Assembly (NCBI RefSeq): GCF_014207855.1 | Contig: NZ_JACHKZ010000016.1 | Location: 1 to 64,000, forward strand | DNA: 64,000 nucleotides | From: Comamonas odontotermitis | GTDB lineage: Bacteria > Pseudomonadota > Gammaproteobacteria > Burkholderiales > Burkholderiaceae_C | Direction: 5' to 3' | In this document: positions 8,559 to 17,989 of the stretch, one piece after another | Layout of the letters: every line of letters begins with the position of its first letter | Position numbering within the stretch: the first letter of the stretch is position 1 | The notes under the pieces: generated by a model | Told to the model about the DNA's origin: nothing | Seen by the model: only the letters and a program-made list of their open reading frames with translations | Database searches by the model: none | Made by a program: the position numbers and the translations under genes

Positions 8559-9263
8559 TCAGAAGCGGTAGCGCAGGCCCAGCGTAACTTCGCTGGAAGT
8601 CAGCTTGGCGCGCATCTGCTCGTCCTGCTGGCCGCGCACATTGGTGAAATTGTTCGCACCACTCCTGGTTCTGCCCATGGCAACATAGCGCCAGCCCAGA
8701 TCAACGCTGAGCTTTTGCACCGGCGAGTAGCTCAGGCCCAGCCCCAGCGAATACGCCAGCTTGTTCTGCGAATCGCTGAAATACTGGCGATTCACGTTGC
8801 CCTGCCAACCACTGGACTCCAGGTGTGCAAGCCCCAGGCCGCCCATGCCGTACAGCGAGAACTGCGCATTCAAGGGGAAATCCTTGTATGCATTGAGCAT
8901 CAGCCGCTGCGAGCGAATCTTGTGGTGGTTGAAGCTGGTCGGGAAGTTGGTGGAACCACTGGTGAACTCGTTGCGCTTGGGCAGCGTGTATTCCGCTTCC
9001 ACGCGCCAGTTCGAAGGCAACTGGTAGCCCAAGGCCAGCGAGCCGCCTGCTGCGGAGCGGGAATCGTCGCCCGGAACGAACTGCCCCAGGCCCGGGCGGG
9101 CGCTGGAATCCATGTCATGCGCCTTGTAGTTGGCGGAGTTGATGCGCAGCGCGCCATAGTAGCTGCCGCCGCCAGTACCTGCGCTGCTCGGATTGCCCTG
9201 TGCCAGAGCGCTGCCGCTTGCAGCCAGAAAGAAAACGGGAAGGATGCGTTGGAGGTTCTTCAT
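8559..9263 (-). CDS. Outer-membrane beta-barrel protein, OmpA/OmpW-like size
   Basis: The protein has 234 residues with a clear signal peptide (MKNLQRILPVFFLAASGSALA). It then alternates polar and hydrophobic residues, with aromatic positions at strand ends, and finishes in G-L-R-Y-R-F, the C-terminal phenylalanine signal for the BAM complex. The layout suggests a small eight-stranded barrel. The segment S-P-V-Q-K-L-S-V-D-L-G-W-R-Y resembles opacity/OmpW-type barrels. It starts 26 bases after the HbpS-like gene on the same strand and is probably co-transcribed with it. Ligand and exact family are unknown. Confidence 0.75.
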   Translation of the reverse strand: MKNLQRILPVFFLAASGSALAQGNPSSAGTGGGSYYGALRINSANYKAHDMDSSARPGLGQFVPGDDSRSAAGGSLALGYQLPSNWRVEAEYTLPKRNEFTSGSTNFPTSFNHHKIRSQRLMLNAYKDFPLNAQFSLYGMGGLGLAHLESSGWQGNVNRQYFSDSQNKLAYSLGLGLSYSPVQKLSVDLGWRYVAMGRTRSGANNFTNVRGQQDEQMRAKLTSSEVTLGLRYRF

Positions 9264-9289
9264 CGGTAGGTATGGATGGTTGCGATGGG

Positions 9290-9775
9290 TCACTTCAGCA
9301 CGTCTGCGACCTTGGAGAGAGCCGCCTGGGCACACTGGTCATCCAGATGACCACCGGGCGCACCGGCAACACCCACGGCGCCGATCACTTCGTTGTCCAC
9401 CTTTACAGGCACACCCCCGCCCAGCAGCAGAAAACCGGGGATGTCCTTCAGATTGGCCGCGCCAGGATTCTTCTGCGCGTTCTCCATGATGGCGAGTGAC
9501 GGCGCCTTGGCCGAGGCCGAGGTGAACGCCTTGGCGCGGCTTGCCTCCACGGTGTGCGGGCCGGCGTTGTCGGCACGCTGCACGGCGCGCACGCCGCCTG
9601 CGCGGTCCACCACGGTGGCGGTCACGGCATAGCCATTGGCGGTGCAGGCCGCCACGCTCTGCGCAGCAATCTGGCTGGCCAGCTCCAGCGACAGGTTCTT
9701 TTCGGTGCGCACGCCTTGGGCGCTGGCAGCGGTAGCGGCCAGGGACAGAGCGGCAAGGATCAAGGTGCGTTGCAT
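9290..9775 (-). CDS. Secreted HbpS/GlcG family protein
   Basis: The protein has 161 residues with a Sec signal peptide (MQRTLILAALSLAATAASA), followed by a GlcG/HbpS domain (Haem_degrading, PF03928). Family marks are V-V-D-R-A-G-G-V-R-A-V, the R-A-K-A-F-T-S-A-S segment, P-G-F-L-L-L-G-G-G-V-P-V and I-G-A-V-G-V-A-G-A-P-G-G at the end. In Streptomyces the exported HbpS binds haem and controls the sensor kinase SenS. Here the gene lies directly behind a sensor kinase and response regulator pair. I chose the start at 9775 because it begins the signal peptide. Haem binding itself cannot be shown from sequence. Confidence 0.82.
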   Translation of the reverse strand: MQRTLILAALSLAATAASAQGVRTEKNLSLELASQIAAQSVAACTANGYAVTATVVDRAGGVRAVQRADNAGPHTVEASRAKAFTSASAKAPSLAIMENAQKNPGAANLKDIPGFLLLGGGVPVKVDNEVIGAVGVAGAPGGHLDDQCAQAALSKVADVLK

Positions 9776-9867
9776 ACAGTTTCTCCGAACAGGATGGAAT
9801 GCTTGCAACTGTAGGAAAACACCAGCCCCGCGCCAATGCGGCCCGCTACGCGCGCGCCTCCGTAAAA

Positions 9868-10494
9868 CTACGCAGTGTCCTCGTCCACCAGCGCTGCGTA
9901 GCCGCGAATGAGCTGCGCGAGCGAATCCGCCTCCAGCTTGGCAAACAGATTGGCGCGGTGCGTCTCCACGGTGCGTGGCGACAGCGTCAGCGCCCGGCCT
10001 ATCTCCTTGTTGGTGAGGCCCGCAACAATCAGGCCCAGCACCTCTCGCTCGCGGCCAGAGAGCTGCGCATAGCGCGCACGCGCCTGCCGGTCGGCCTGCA
10101 AGCGTTCACGCGAGCGCACATGCTGCCGCACGGCGGCCTGCAATGCCTCGATGAGAAGCTCGTCGTCGACCGGCTTTTCCAGAAACTCCGCAGCTCCCGC
10201 CTTGAAAGCGCGGCGGCACATCTCCACCGTGCCGTGGCCAGTCAGCATGATCACCGGCTGATCCACACCCTGCGCCACCAGCATGTCCAACACCGCCAGT
10301 CCGCTGGTGCCGGGCATGCGCACGTCCAGCACAATGGCGCCCACATCGTCACGTTCGAACTGCGAGAGAAATACCTGCGGATCGCTCCATGGCTGCACAC
10401 GCAGGCCCACCGTGCCGATGAGCAGCGCCAGGCTGTCGCGCACGGCGGCATCGTCGTCCACGAGATGGATCAAGGGTGAGAGCGCAGAGGTCAT
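9868..10494 (-). CDS. Two-component response regulator, FixJ/NarL type
   Basis: This is a 208-residue regulator. An N-terminal receiver domain has D13-D14-D15, the phosphoacceptor D57 in V-L-D-V-R-M-P-G, T85 and K107 in E-K-P. The C-terminal LuxR-type helix-turn-helix has L-S-G-R-E-R-E-V-L-G-L-I-V-A-G-L-T-N-K-E-I and T-V-E-T-H-R. The order and linker match FixJ/TtrR/DctR-like proteins. It starts 22 bases after the kinase stop codon, so the two are co-transcribed. Likely targets are the HbpS-like and outer-membrane genes downstream, as an inference from position only. Confidence 0.9.
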   Translation of the reverse strand: MTSALSPLIHLVDDDAAVRDSLALLIGTVGLRVQPWSDPQVFLSQFERDDVGAIVLDVRMPGTSGLAVLDMLVAQGVDQPVIMLTGHGTVEMCRRAFKAGAAEFLEKPVDDELLIEALQAAVRQHVRSRERLQADRQARARYAQLSGREREVLGLIVAGLTNKEIGRALTLSPRTVETHRANLFAKLEADSLAQLIRGYAALVDEDTA

Positions 10495-10516
10495 GGCGTC
10501 TTGGGTCGCAATGTGT

Positions 10517-12037
10517 TCAGGCCTGCGAGGCAGAGGGAGCCAGCGGCAGCAGCAGATGGAATTCGGCGCCCTGCTCGCCGTCAGGCACTTCCGGCGACGG
10601 TGCCAGCGTCAGCTCACCGCCCATCGCCTGGGCCAGGCTTTCACACAGCGATAGGCCCAGCCCGAGCCCGCCTGCGCGCGTGGTGTAGAAAGGCGTGAAC
10701 AGCTTTGCACGCGCGCTGGCAGGCACGCCGGGCCCCGAATCGCGCACGCCAAGCAGCACCTGCGCCCCCTGCACACGCAGACGAATGTGCAAGCGGCGCT
10801 GGCCGGCATCCACCTGCTCCATCGCCTGCAGCGCGTTCATGACCAGGTTGTGGAGGATCTGCTGCAGCGCCACGGGCTCGGCCAGCACGGCAGGCAGATC
10901 GGCAGGCGCATCCAACTGCAAGGCAATGCTGCGGCGGCGCAGCTCGGGCTCCAGCAGGTGCAACGCGTCGTGCACGGCAGCGGCCAGCGCCAACGGCTGC
11001 ACCTGGCCTGAGAGATCGGGCCGTTCCACCACGCGGCGCAACCGCCCCACGACGGAGCTCGCGCGCCGTGCCTGCTCTACGGCCTGGCCCATTGCATGGC
11101 GCGCAGTGCCCAGATCAGGCTCATCGTCTTTGAGCAAACGTTGGGCAGCCTGGGTACTGGCAAGCAAGGCGGTCAGGGGTTGGTTCAGCTCGTGGGCCAT
11201 GCCCGCGGCAAGTTCACCCAGTTGGTTGAGCCGCGCCACCTGCCCTACGCGCAGCAGCTCTTCGGCCCGGCGCGCAGCCGCCCTCTGGCGCAGTAGTGCA
11301 CGCAGCGCGGCGAGCACTGCTGCACTCAGCGCCGCCCAGCCGAGCATGCGCCCCCAGGGTAATTCGCCCCAGCCCACCTCGCGCTCCAGCACCACATCGA
11401 AAGGCTGGCTCTGCGAGGCGAGTGTCTTGCGAAAGTCATAGTGCCAGCCATCCGACGGGGAGCGCCCGGCCTGCACAACCAAGGCTTGCCCCTGGTATTG
11501 CAGGCGCACGCGCGCTGGGCTGGTTGCGGCATCCATGGGCCATTCCTCCCAGGGGATCGCTGCGCGCACATCCAGCAGCAGCGCAAAATCGGCAGTCTGG
11601 CTGGCAAGCGCCAGCCAGACATTGCCAGCGGTCAGATCCGCATGGGCCAGTTCCGCATGGCCACTCCGCTCCGAACGGGTTACCGCCTCCTGCGCTCCCG
11701 CGCGCAACGCCTGCGGCCAGGTGGCTGGCCAGGCGCTGCCCTGCAAGCGACGAAATACCTGGATGATCTGCGGATACGCCGCAGGCAGGCGCGGCAGCGG
11801 TACGGCCACGTTGCCTGGGCGATCAGCTGGGGGCTGCAACAGCGGCAGCATGGCCATCACCGCATCGTGCTGTACCGCGCGCTGGCTGAGCAGGCGGTGC
11901 ACGATGCGCGCGTCCGTCACAAACGCATCCTGCAGCACCAGCAAGCGCGCATGGCCAAGCCAGGCAGCGCCTGCAACAGCCACCACCACCCACGCGGAGA
12001 GCCAGACCAGCGGACGGTTCCAGTTGGAAAAAGTCAT
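10517..12037 (-). CDS. Membrane sensor histidine kinase
   Basis: The kinase has about 506 residues. One membrane segment (about 9-32) and another (about 230-250) enclose a periplasmic sensor region of about 200 residues. The dimerisation box G-E-L-A-A-G-M-A-H-E-L-N-Q-P-L-T has the phosphorylated His near residue 282. The N box (H-N-L-V-M-N-A-L-Q-A-M) and G boxes (D-S-G-P-G-V, G-L-G-L-G-L-S) complete the ATPase domain. H-E-L-N-Q-P-L-T is typical of the FixL/DctB/TtrS group. Three in-frame starts are close together (GTG 12061, ATG 12046, ATG 12037) and none has a strong ribosome site. I chose the last. The periplasmic part could sense the HbpS-like protein encoded two genes on. Confidence 0.88.
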   Translation of the reverse strand: MTFSNWNRPLVWLSAWVVVAVAGAAWLGHARLLVLQDAFVTDARIVHRLLSQRAVQHDAVMAMLPLLQPPADRPGNVAVPLPRLPAAYPQIIQVFRRLQGSAWPATWPQALRAGAQEAVTRSERSGHAELAHADLTAGNVWLALASQTADFALLLDVRAAIPWEEWPMDAATSPARVRLQYQGQALVVQAGRSPSDGWHYDFRKTLASQSQPFDVVLEREVGWGELPWGRMLGWAALSAAVLAALRALLRQRAAARRAEELLRVGQVARLNQLGELAAGMAHELNQPLTALLASTQAAQRLLKDDEPDLGTARHAMGQAVEQARRASSVVGRLRRVVERPDLSGQVQPLALAAAVHDALHLLEPELRRRSIALQLDAPADLPAVLAEPVALQQILHNLVMNALQAMEQVDAGQRRLHIRLRVQGAQVLLGVRDSGPGVPASARAKLFTPFYTTRAGGLGLGLSLCESLAQAMGGELTLAPSPEVPDGEQGAEFHLLLPLAPSASQA

Positions 12038-12152
12038 GGCCGGCATTCTGTCATGGCGCACGCAGGATTGGCGTGGCGCTTCGTTATGAAGCAGATTTGT
12101 TCAACCGCTGGCGTCGTGAAAAAAGAGACGCCGCAGCGCCTCATTTCTATGA

Positions 12153-12202
12153 TTCTGATAGCAATCAGCGCTCATCCGTTATGCGCAAGCTGCTGTTTTT
12201 TT
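12153..12202. repeat. Intergenic GATAGC/AGCGCT repeat
   Basis: It reads TTCTGATAGCAATCAGCGCT, then CATCCGTTATGCGC, and ends in a run of T. It shares its layout with the copy at 6442-6479. It lies between the kinase start and the adenine deaminase stop codon. Confidence 0.6.
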
Positions 12203-12205
12203 AAC

Positions 12206-13288
<1,083 letters not shown>

Positions 13289-13399
13289 TTATGGTTTTTA
13301 TGGATTTAAGCCATTGGCACGCGTACAGCAAGCGCCAGCAGTTCAATTTTCGTAGCATACCGCCGGAATCGGCAAATCAGTTGCTTGGGCCACTGTAAC

Positions 13400-13425
13400 G
13401 AAAAAAGGGCCGCATGTGCGGCCCT
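13400..13425 (-). terminator. Terminator of the first BMP lipoprotein gene
   Basis: The stem AGGGCCGC / GCGGCCCT with loop ATGT is followed by a run of six T residues on the minus strand, 20 bases after the stop codon. Confidence 0.82.
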
Positions 13426-13445
13426 GTACTTGCGCAAAAAACTGT

Positions 13446-14594
13446 TTACTGCGCGCCTGGCACCTTGCCATCCACGCCCTTGACGTAGAAATTGATGCCA
13501 CGCAGGAAGTCGTCGTCCGCCGATTTACCCTCTTCCACCACGGCCTTGCCGGACTGGTCCAGGATCGGGCCCTTCCAGATGGTGAAGGTACCTTCCTTGA
13601 GGCCTTTTTTCACTTCCTCGATCTTGGCCTTGGCGTTGTCGGGCACATCAGGCGCCAGCGACACGATGTCGATGGCGTTTTCCTTCACGCCCCACCAGGT
13701 GTGCTGGCTGGTCCACTTGTTGGCAAGCACATCGTTCACTACCTTGCTGTAGTAAGGCGTCCAGTTGATGATCGCCGAGCCCAGATGCGCCTTGGGGCCA
13801 TAGGCGGTCATGTCCGAATCCCAGCCAAAGGCGCGCTTGCCCTTTTCTTCGGCCGTCTTGAGCACAGCAGGCGAATCGGTGTTCTGGAACAGGATGTCGG
13901 CGCCGCCATTGATCAGGCCCGTGGCTGCTTCGGTTTCCTTCGGAGGCGCAAACCACTCATTCACCCAGACCACCTTGGTAGTGATCTTCGGGTTCATCGA
14001 CTGGGCACCCAGGGTGAAGCTGTTGATGTTGCGCAGCACCTCGGGGATTGGCACCGAGCCGACGACACCCAGCACATTGGATTTGGTCATTGCGCCAGCA
14101 ATAATGCCTGCCAGATAGGCGCCTTCATAGGTGCGGCTGTCATAGGTGGCCACATTGGCACCCTGCTTGTAGCCCGTGGCGTGCTCGAACTTCACATCGG
14201 GGAAATCAGGCGCAATGCGCTGGATGGGCTCCATGTAGCCAAAACTGGTGGCAAACACCAGCTTGTTGCCATTGGCTGCCATGTCGCGGAACACGCGCTC
14301 AGCGTCGGCGCCTTCGGGAATGCTCTCAACGAACGAAGTCTGGATCTTGTCGCCAAATTCCTTCTCGATGGCCTTGCGCGCCTGGTCGTGCGCAAACGAA
14401 TAGCCACCGTCGCCCACGGGGCCCACGTAGCCAAAGGCAATCTTGAGCGGCTCTGCAGCCGGTGCGGGCGCTGCAGCTGCCGGTGCAGGCGCCGGGGCGG
14501 GATCCTCTTTCTTGCCGCAGCCCACCAGGGCCGCGCTGGCCAGGGCCGAAAGAGCTGCTACCTTGAGCAGCGAACGCTTGTGCATGGAATTCAT
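13446..14594 (-). CDS. BMP family substrate-binding lipoprotein, copy 1
   Basis: This 382-residue lipoprotein is the binding component of a BMP/PnrA-type ABC importer; known members bind purine nucleosides. The signal peptide ends in the lipobox L-V-G-C, followed by an Ala/Pro linker. The mature part has F-G-Y-V-G-P-V-G-D-G-G-Y-S, A-T-S-F-G-Y-M, Y-K-Q-G-A-N-V, A-G-A-M-T-K-S-N-V-L-G-V-V and W-V-N-E-W-F-A-P-P, all typical. It is closely similar along its whole length to the next gene upstream, so the two arose by tandem duplication. I chose the ATG at 14594 because it begins the signal peptide. A terminator follows. Confidence 0.92.
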   Translation of the reverse strand: MNSMHKRSLLKVAALSALASAALVGCGKKEDPAPAPAPAAAAPAPAAEPLKIAFGYVGPVGDGGYSFAHDQARKAIEKEFGDKIQTSFVESIPEGADAERVFRDMAANGNKLVFATSFGYMEPIQRIAPDFPDVKFEHATGYKQGANVATYDSRTYEGAYLAGIIAGAMTKSNVLGVVGSVPIPEVLRNINSFTLGAQSMNPKITTKVVWVNEWFAPPKETEAATGLINGGADILFQNTDSPAVLKTAEEKGKRAFGWDSDMTAYGPKAHLGSAIINWTPYYSKVVNDVLANKWTSQHTWWGVKENAIDIVSLAPDVPDNAKAKIEEVKKGLKEGTFTIWKGPILDQSGKAVVEEGKSADDDFLRGINFYVKGVDGKVPGAQ

Positions 14595-14777
14595 GGAAAA
14601 GTCCTCGGTTGCGTGGTTGTTATCAGGAAGATCAATCAAACTGTATTCAATATAGGCACAAAGCATGGGGTTTGCCGAGTTCTGCCGCCAAAAAACGACA
14701 GGTCACAGCTTGCATTGCTGCAGCACCCTGCTCCGTGCTCTCTAGCAAAAAGAGCGCCAATGCGCCCTTTGCCGTGC

Positions 14778-15929
14778 TTAGTTGGTACCCGGTACCTTGC
14801 CCTCAATACCGTTCACATAAAAATTGATGCCGCGCAGGAAGGCATCGTCAGCCACCTTGCCAGCTTCAAGCACCTGCTTGCCGGTGTTGTCCTGCACAGG
14901 CCCCGTCCAGACGGCAAAACTGCCATCCTTCATGCCAGCCTTGGCCTTTTCGACCTTGTCCTTGATCTCTTGCGGTACGTCGTCTGCGATCTTCTTCAGA
15001 TCGATGGCACCTTCCTTCACGCCCCACCAGAAGTTACCGGTCTGCCACTTGCCAGCCAGAGTGTCCTCCACGACCTTGGTGTAGTAAGGCGTCCAGTCGA
15101 TCACGGCCGAGCCCAGGTGGGCCTTGGGTGCGAAGGAGCTCATGTCGCCATCCTTGCCAAAAGCACGCACGCCGCGCTCTTCGGCCGTCTTCAGCACTGC
15201 TGGCGAATTGGTGTTCTGGTACATCACATCCACACCGCCGTTGATCAGGCTGGTGGCTGCTTCGGATTCCTTGGGCGGAGCGAACCATTCGTTCACCCAT
15301 ACCACCTTGGCCTTGATCGAGGGATCAATGCTCTGCGCACCCAGCACAAAGCTGTTGATGTTGCGCACCACTTCGGGGATCGGCACCGATGCCACCACGC
15401 CCACCGTCTTGGTCTTGGTCATGGCGCCCGCCACGATGCCAGCCAGGTACGCGCCTTCAAAGGTCTTGGTGTCATACACGGCCACGTTGTCACCGGTCTT
15501 GTAACCCGTGGCGTGCTCGAACTTCACATCCTTGAGATCGGCTGCCGCCTTCTGCACGAATTCCTGGTAGCCGAAGCTGGTGGCGAAAACCAGCTTGTTG
15601 CCCTGGCCAGCCATGTCGCGCATCACACGCTCGGCATCGGCGGATTCAGGCACGCTTTCGACCATCGAAGTCTCGATCTTGTCGCCGAACTTTTCCTGGA
15701 TCGCCTTGCGGCCCAGCTCGTGTTGGTACGTCCAGCCGCCATCTCCAACCGGGCTGACGTAGACAAAGCCGATCTTCAGCTTGTCGGCCGCAGGGGCGGC
15801 TGCAGCGGGTGTGGGTGCAGCCGTCGGCGCAGCGGCCTCTTCTTTCTTGCCGCAGGCCACGAGGGCGGCCATGGAGACTGCCGACAGGCCGATCAACTGG
15901 ATCAAGGTGCGTTTGCTGGAATGGCTCAT
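14778..15929 (-). CDS. BMP family substrate-binding lipoprotein, copy 2
   Basis: This 383-residue paralogue of the neighbouring gene has lipobox L-V-A-C and the same motifs: F-V-Y-V-S-P-V-G-D-G-G-W-T, A-T-S-F-G-Y-Q, A-G-A-M-T-K-T-K-T-V-G-V-V and W-V-N-E-W-F-A-P-P-K-E. It is the gene closest to the permeases. Behind it (about 14745-14775) lies a weak stem followed by T residues on the minus strand. Partial termination there would give less message for copy 1. Differences between the copies at the ligand pocket cannot be judged by eye, so one may bind nucleosides and the other bases. Confidence 0.92.
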   Translation of the reverse strand: MSHSSKRTLIQLIGLSAVSMAALVACGKKEEAAAPTAAPTPAAAAPAADKLKIGFVYVSPVGDGGWTYQHELGRKAIQEKFGDKIETSMVESVPESADAERVMRDMAGQGNKLVFATSFGYQEFVQKAAADLKDVKFEHATGYKTGDNVAVYDTKTFEGAYLAGIVAGAMTKTKTVGVVASVPIPEVVRNINSFVLGAQSIDPSIKAKVVWVNEWFAPPKESEAATSLINGGVDVMYQNTNSPAVLKTAEERGVRAFGKDGDMSSFAPKAHLGSAVIDWTPYYTKVVEDTLAGKWQTGNFWWGVKEGAIDLKKIADDVPQEIKDKVEKAKAGMKDGSFAVWTGPVQDNTGKQVLEAGKVADDAFLRGINFYVNGIEGKVPGTN

Positions 15930-15986
15930 GGGTGAACGCTTTCGAATCTGAAATGGTGGAACGGAATGGGTTACTGCCTATACTTT

Positions 15987-16907
15987 TTATGAACCCGGGT
16001 AGAACGGTTTGCCCAGCGATGCGGGCATGTTGACGCGAATCCAGGTTGGATTGCGCGACATGATTGCCAGCACCACGATGGTGGCCACATACGGCAGCAT
16101 GGAGAGCAACTGGCTGGCCACCTGCACGCCCGTGGCCTGCAGGTGGAACTGCAGCATCGTCACGCCGCCGAACAGATACGCACCCAGCAGCACGCGCGCA
16201 GGGCGCCAGGTGGCGAAGGTCGTCAGTGCCAGCGCAATCCAGCCGCGCCCCGACACCATGTTTTCCACCCACAGCGGCGTGTACACCACCGAGATGAATG
16301 CACCGGCCAGCCCGCACAGCGCGCCGCCAAACACCACCGCCATCAGGCGGATGCGGCGCACGGGGTAGCCCAGCGCATGCGCCGAGGCAGGCGACTCGCC
16401 CACCGAGCGCAGCACCAGACCTGCGCGAGTGCGGTACAGAAAGTAGACCATCACGGCCGCCAGTACCATGGTGGCGTAGACCAGTGGATGCAGGGTGAAA
16501 AGCGCCTTGCCCACGACCGGCAGGTCCTCCAGCACCGGAATGCCATACTTGGGCGATGCAGGCATTTTGGCCTGTACGTAGTTGATACCGACAAAGGCGG
16601 AAAAGCCCACGCCGAACAGGCTCAGCGCCAAGCCGGTCGCATATTGATTGGTGTTGAGCCAGATCACCAGCCACCCAAACACGAGCGCCAGCGCCGCACC
16701 CGCCGCCATACCCGCCACAAAGCCCAACCAGGTGCTGCCCGAGTGCACCACGGTGGCAAAGCCCGCAATGGCGGCGCACAGCATCATCCCTTCTGCGCCC
16801 AGATTGACGATACCGGCCTTTTCGTTGATCAGGAGACCCAGCGCCGCCAGAGCCAGAATGGTGCCCGCCGTCAGCGTAGAGCCCAATAACAGTGCATACG
16901 CGTCCAT
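15987..16907 (-). CDS. BMP-type ABC transporter permease, second subunit
   Basis: This 306-residue inner-membrane permease starts with M-D-A-Y-A-L-L-L-G-S-T-L-T-A-G-T-I-L-A-L-A-A-L-G and has the family motif N-E-K-A-G-I-V-N-L-G-A-E-G-M-M-L. About eight hydrophobic segments can be counted. The open frame continues far upstream, but the start at 16907 overlaps the previous gene's stop in the arrangement TGATG, the usual sign of translational coupling, so I use it. It pairs with the 360-residue permease to form the channel. Confidence 0.9.
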   Translation of the reverse strand: MDAYALLLGSTLTAGTILALAALGLLINEKAGIVNLGAEGMMLCAAIAGFATVVHSGSTWLGFVAGMAAGAALALVFGWLVIWLNTNQYATGLALSLFGVGFSAFVGINYVQAKMPASPKYGIPVLEDLPVVGKALFTLHPLVYATMVLAAVMVYFLYRTRAGLVLRSVGESPASAHALGYPVRRIRLMAVVFGGALCGLAGAFISVVYTPLWVENMVSGRGWIALALTTFATWRPARVLLGAYLFGGVTMLQFHLQATGVQVASQLLSMLPYVATIVVLAIMSRNPTWIRVNMPASLGKPFYPGS

Positions 16908-17989
16908 CACAGGCCTCCTCTCACAGCGGCAGCGGGCCGCGCCCAACGCACGCGATAGGCAATCAGTGTGTCGCAGGCCAGCAGAGTGAACAGCAGCATG
17001 CCCTGGAACACGCCGGTCAGCGACTTGGGCAAGCCCAGGCGCGATTGCGCCAGCTCGCCACCGATATAGAACATGCTCATCAAAATGGCGGAAAACACCA
17101 TGCCCACCGGATGCAGGCGCCCCACAAAGGCCACAATGATGGCGGCAAAGCCGTAGCCCATGGGCACATAGGGCGTGAGCTGGCCTACAGGGCCTGCCAC
17201 TTCCAACGCCCCGGCGAGACCCGCACAGCCGCCCGAGATCAACAGGGCCGTCCACAGCGCACGGCGCGAGCTGAAACCCGCATAGCGGGCCGCCGCGGGC
17301 GCGAGACCACCCACTTGCTGGGCAAACCCCACTTTGGTGCGAAACAGAAACACCCACAGCAGCGCAGCCCCCACCAGGGCGATGACGACGCCAATGTTCA
17401 TGCGCATGCCTTGCACCAGCTTCGGTATCTGGGTGACGCGCTCGAACATCTTGGTCTGCGGAAAGTTGTAGCCCATCGGATCCTTCCACGGGCCATACAC
17501 CAGATACCCAAGAAACAAGGTGGCCACATAGACCAGCATCAGGCTCACCAGGATTTCATTGGCGTTGAACTTGTCGCGCAGCAGCGCCACGACGCCTGCC
17601 CAGGCCATGCCGCCCGCCACACCTGCTACAAGCACGAGTGGCACGATCCAGCCTCCAGTGCCCTTACCTGCCATCAGCGCCACGCCGCCAGCGGCAATGG
17701 CCCCCATGACGAATTGCCCCTCGGCACCGATGTTCCAGACGTTGGAGCGAAAGCACACAGCCAGGCCCAGCGCGATCAAGAGCAGCGGCGTGGCCTTGAC
17801 GGTGAGTTCTGCCAGCGCGTTGGCCGATTTGATCGGCTCCCAGAAAAAGGCCTGCAGGCCGCGCACCGGGTCTTTGCCCAGCAGCGCAAACAGTGCAATG
17901 CCCAGCAGCACGGTGATCACCAGCGCCAGCAATGGAGACGCCAGAGTCCAGATACGTGATGGCTGCGGGCGGGCTTCAAGCTTGAGCAT
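16907..17989 (-). CDS. BMP-type ABC transporter permease, first subunit
   Basis: This 360-residue permease of the BPD_transp_2 family has the motif F-R-S-N-V-W-N-I-G-A-E-G-Q-F-V-M-G-A and about nine membrane segments. The A-L-L-I-S-G-G-C-A-G-L-A-G-A-L-E-V segment and G-Y-G-F-A-A-I-I-V-A-F are typical of purine and sugar importers of this class. Its start lies 14 bases inside the end of the ATPase gene, and its stop overlaps the next permease start. The three genes are therefore one tightly coupled operon. Confidence 0.92.
   Translation of the reverse strand: MLKLEARPQPSRIWTLASPLLALVITVLLGIALFALLGKDPVRGLQAFFWEPIKSANALAELTVKATPLLLIALGLAVCFRSNVWNIGAEGQFVMGAIAAGGVALMAGKGTGGWIVPLVLVAGVAGGMAWAGVVALLRDKFNANEILVSLMLVYVATLFLGYLVYGPWKDPMGYNFPQTKMFERVTQIPKLVQGMRMNIGVVIALVGAALLWVFLFRTKVGFAQQVGGLAPAAARYAGFSSRRALWTALLISGGCAGLAGALEVAGPVGQLTPYVPMGYGFAAIIVAFVGRLHPVGMVFSAILMSMFYIGGELAQSRLGLPKSLTGVFQGMLLFTLLACDTLIAYRVRWARPAAAVRGGL

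Noticed and set aside
13416-15935. An 840-codon plus-strand open frame opposite the two BMP genes
   Set aside because: Its two halves mirror the tandem duplication on the other strand. No domain was recognised, while the minus strand encodes clear lipoproteins.
15970-15990. CTATACTTTTTATG near 15975, similar to the right half of the GntR operator
   Set aside because: It is not palindromic and lacks the GTGTATACAC core. I judged it a chance match.
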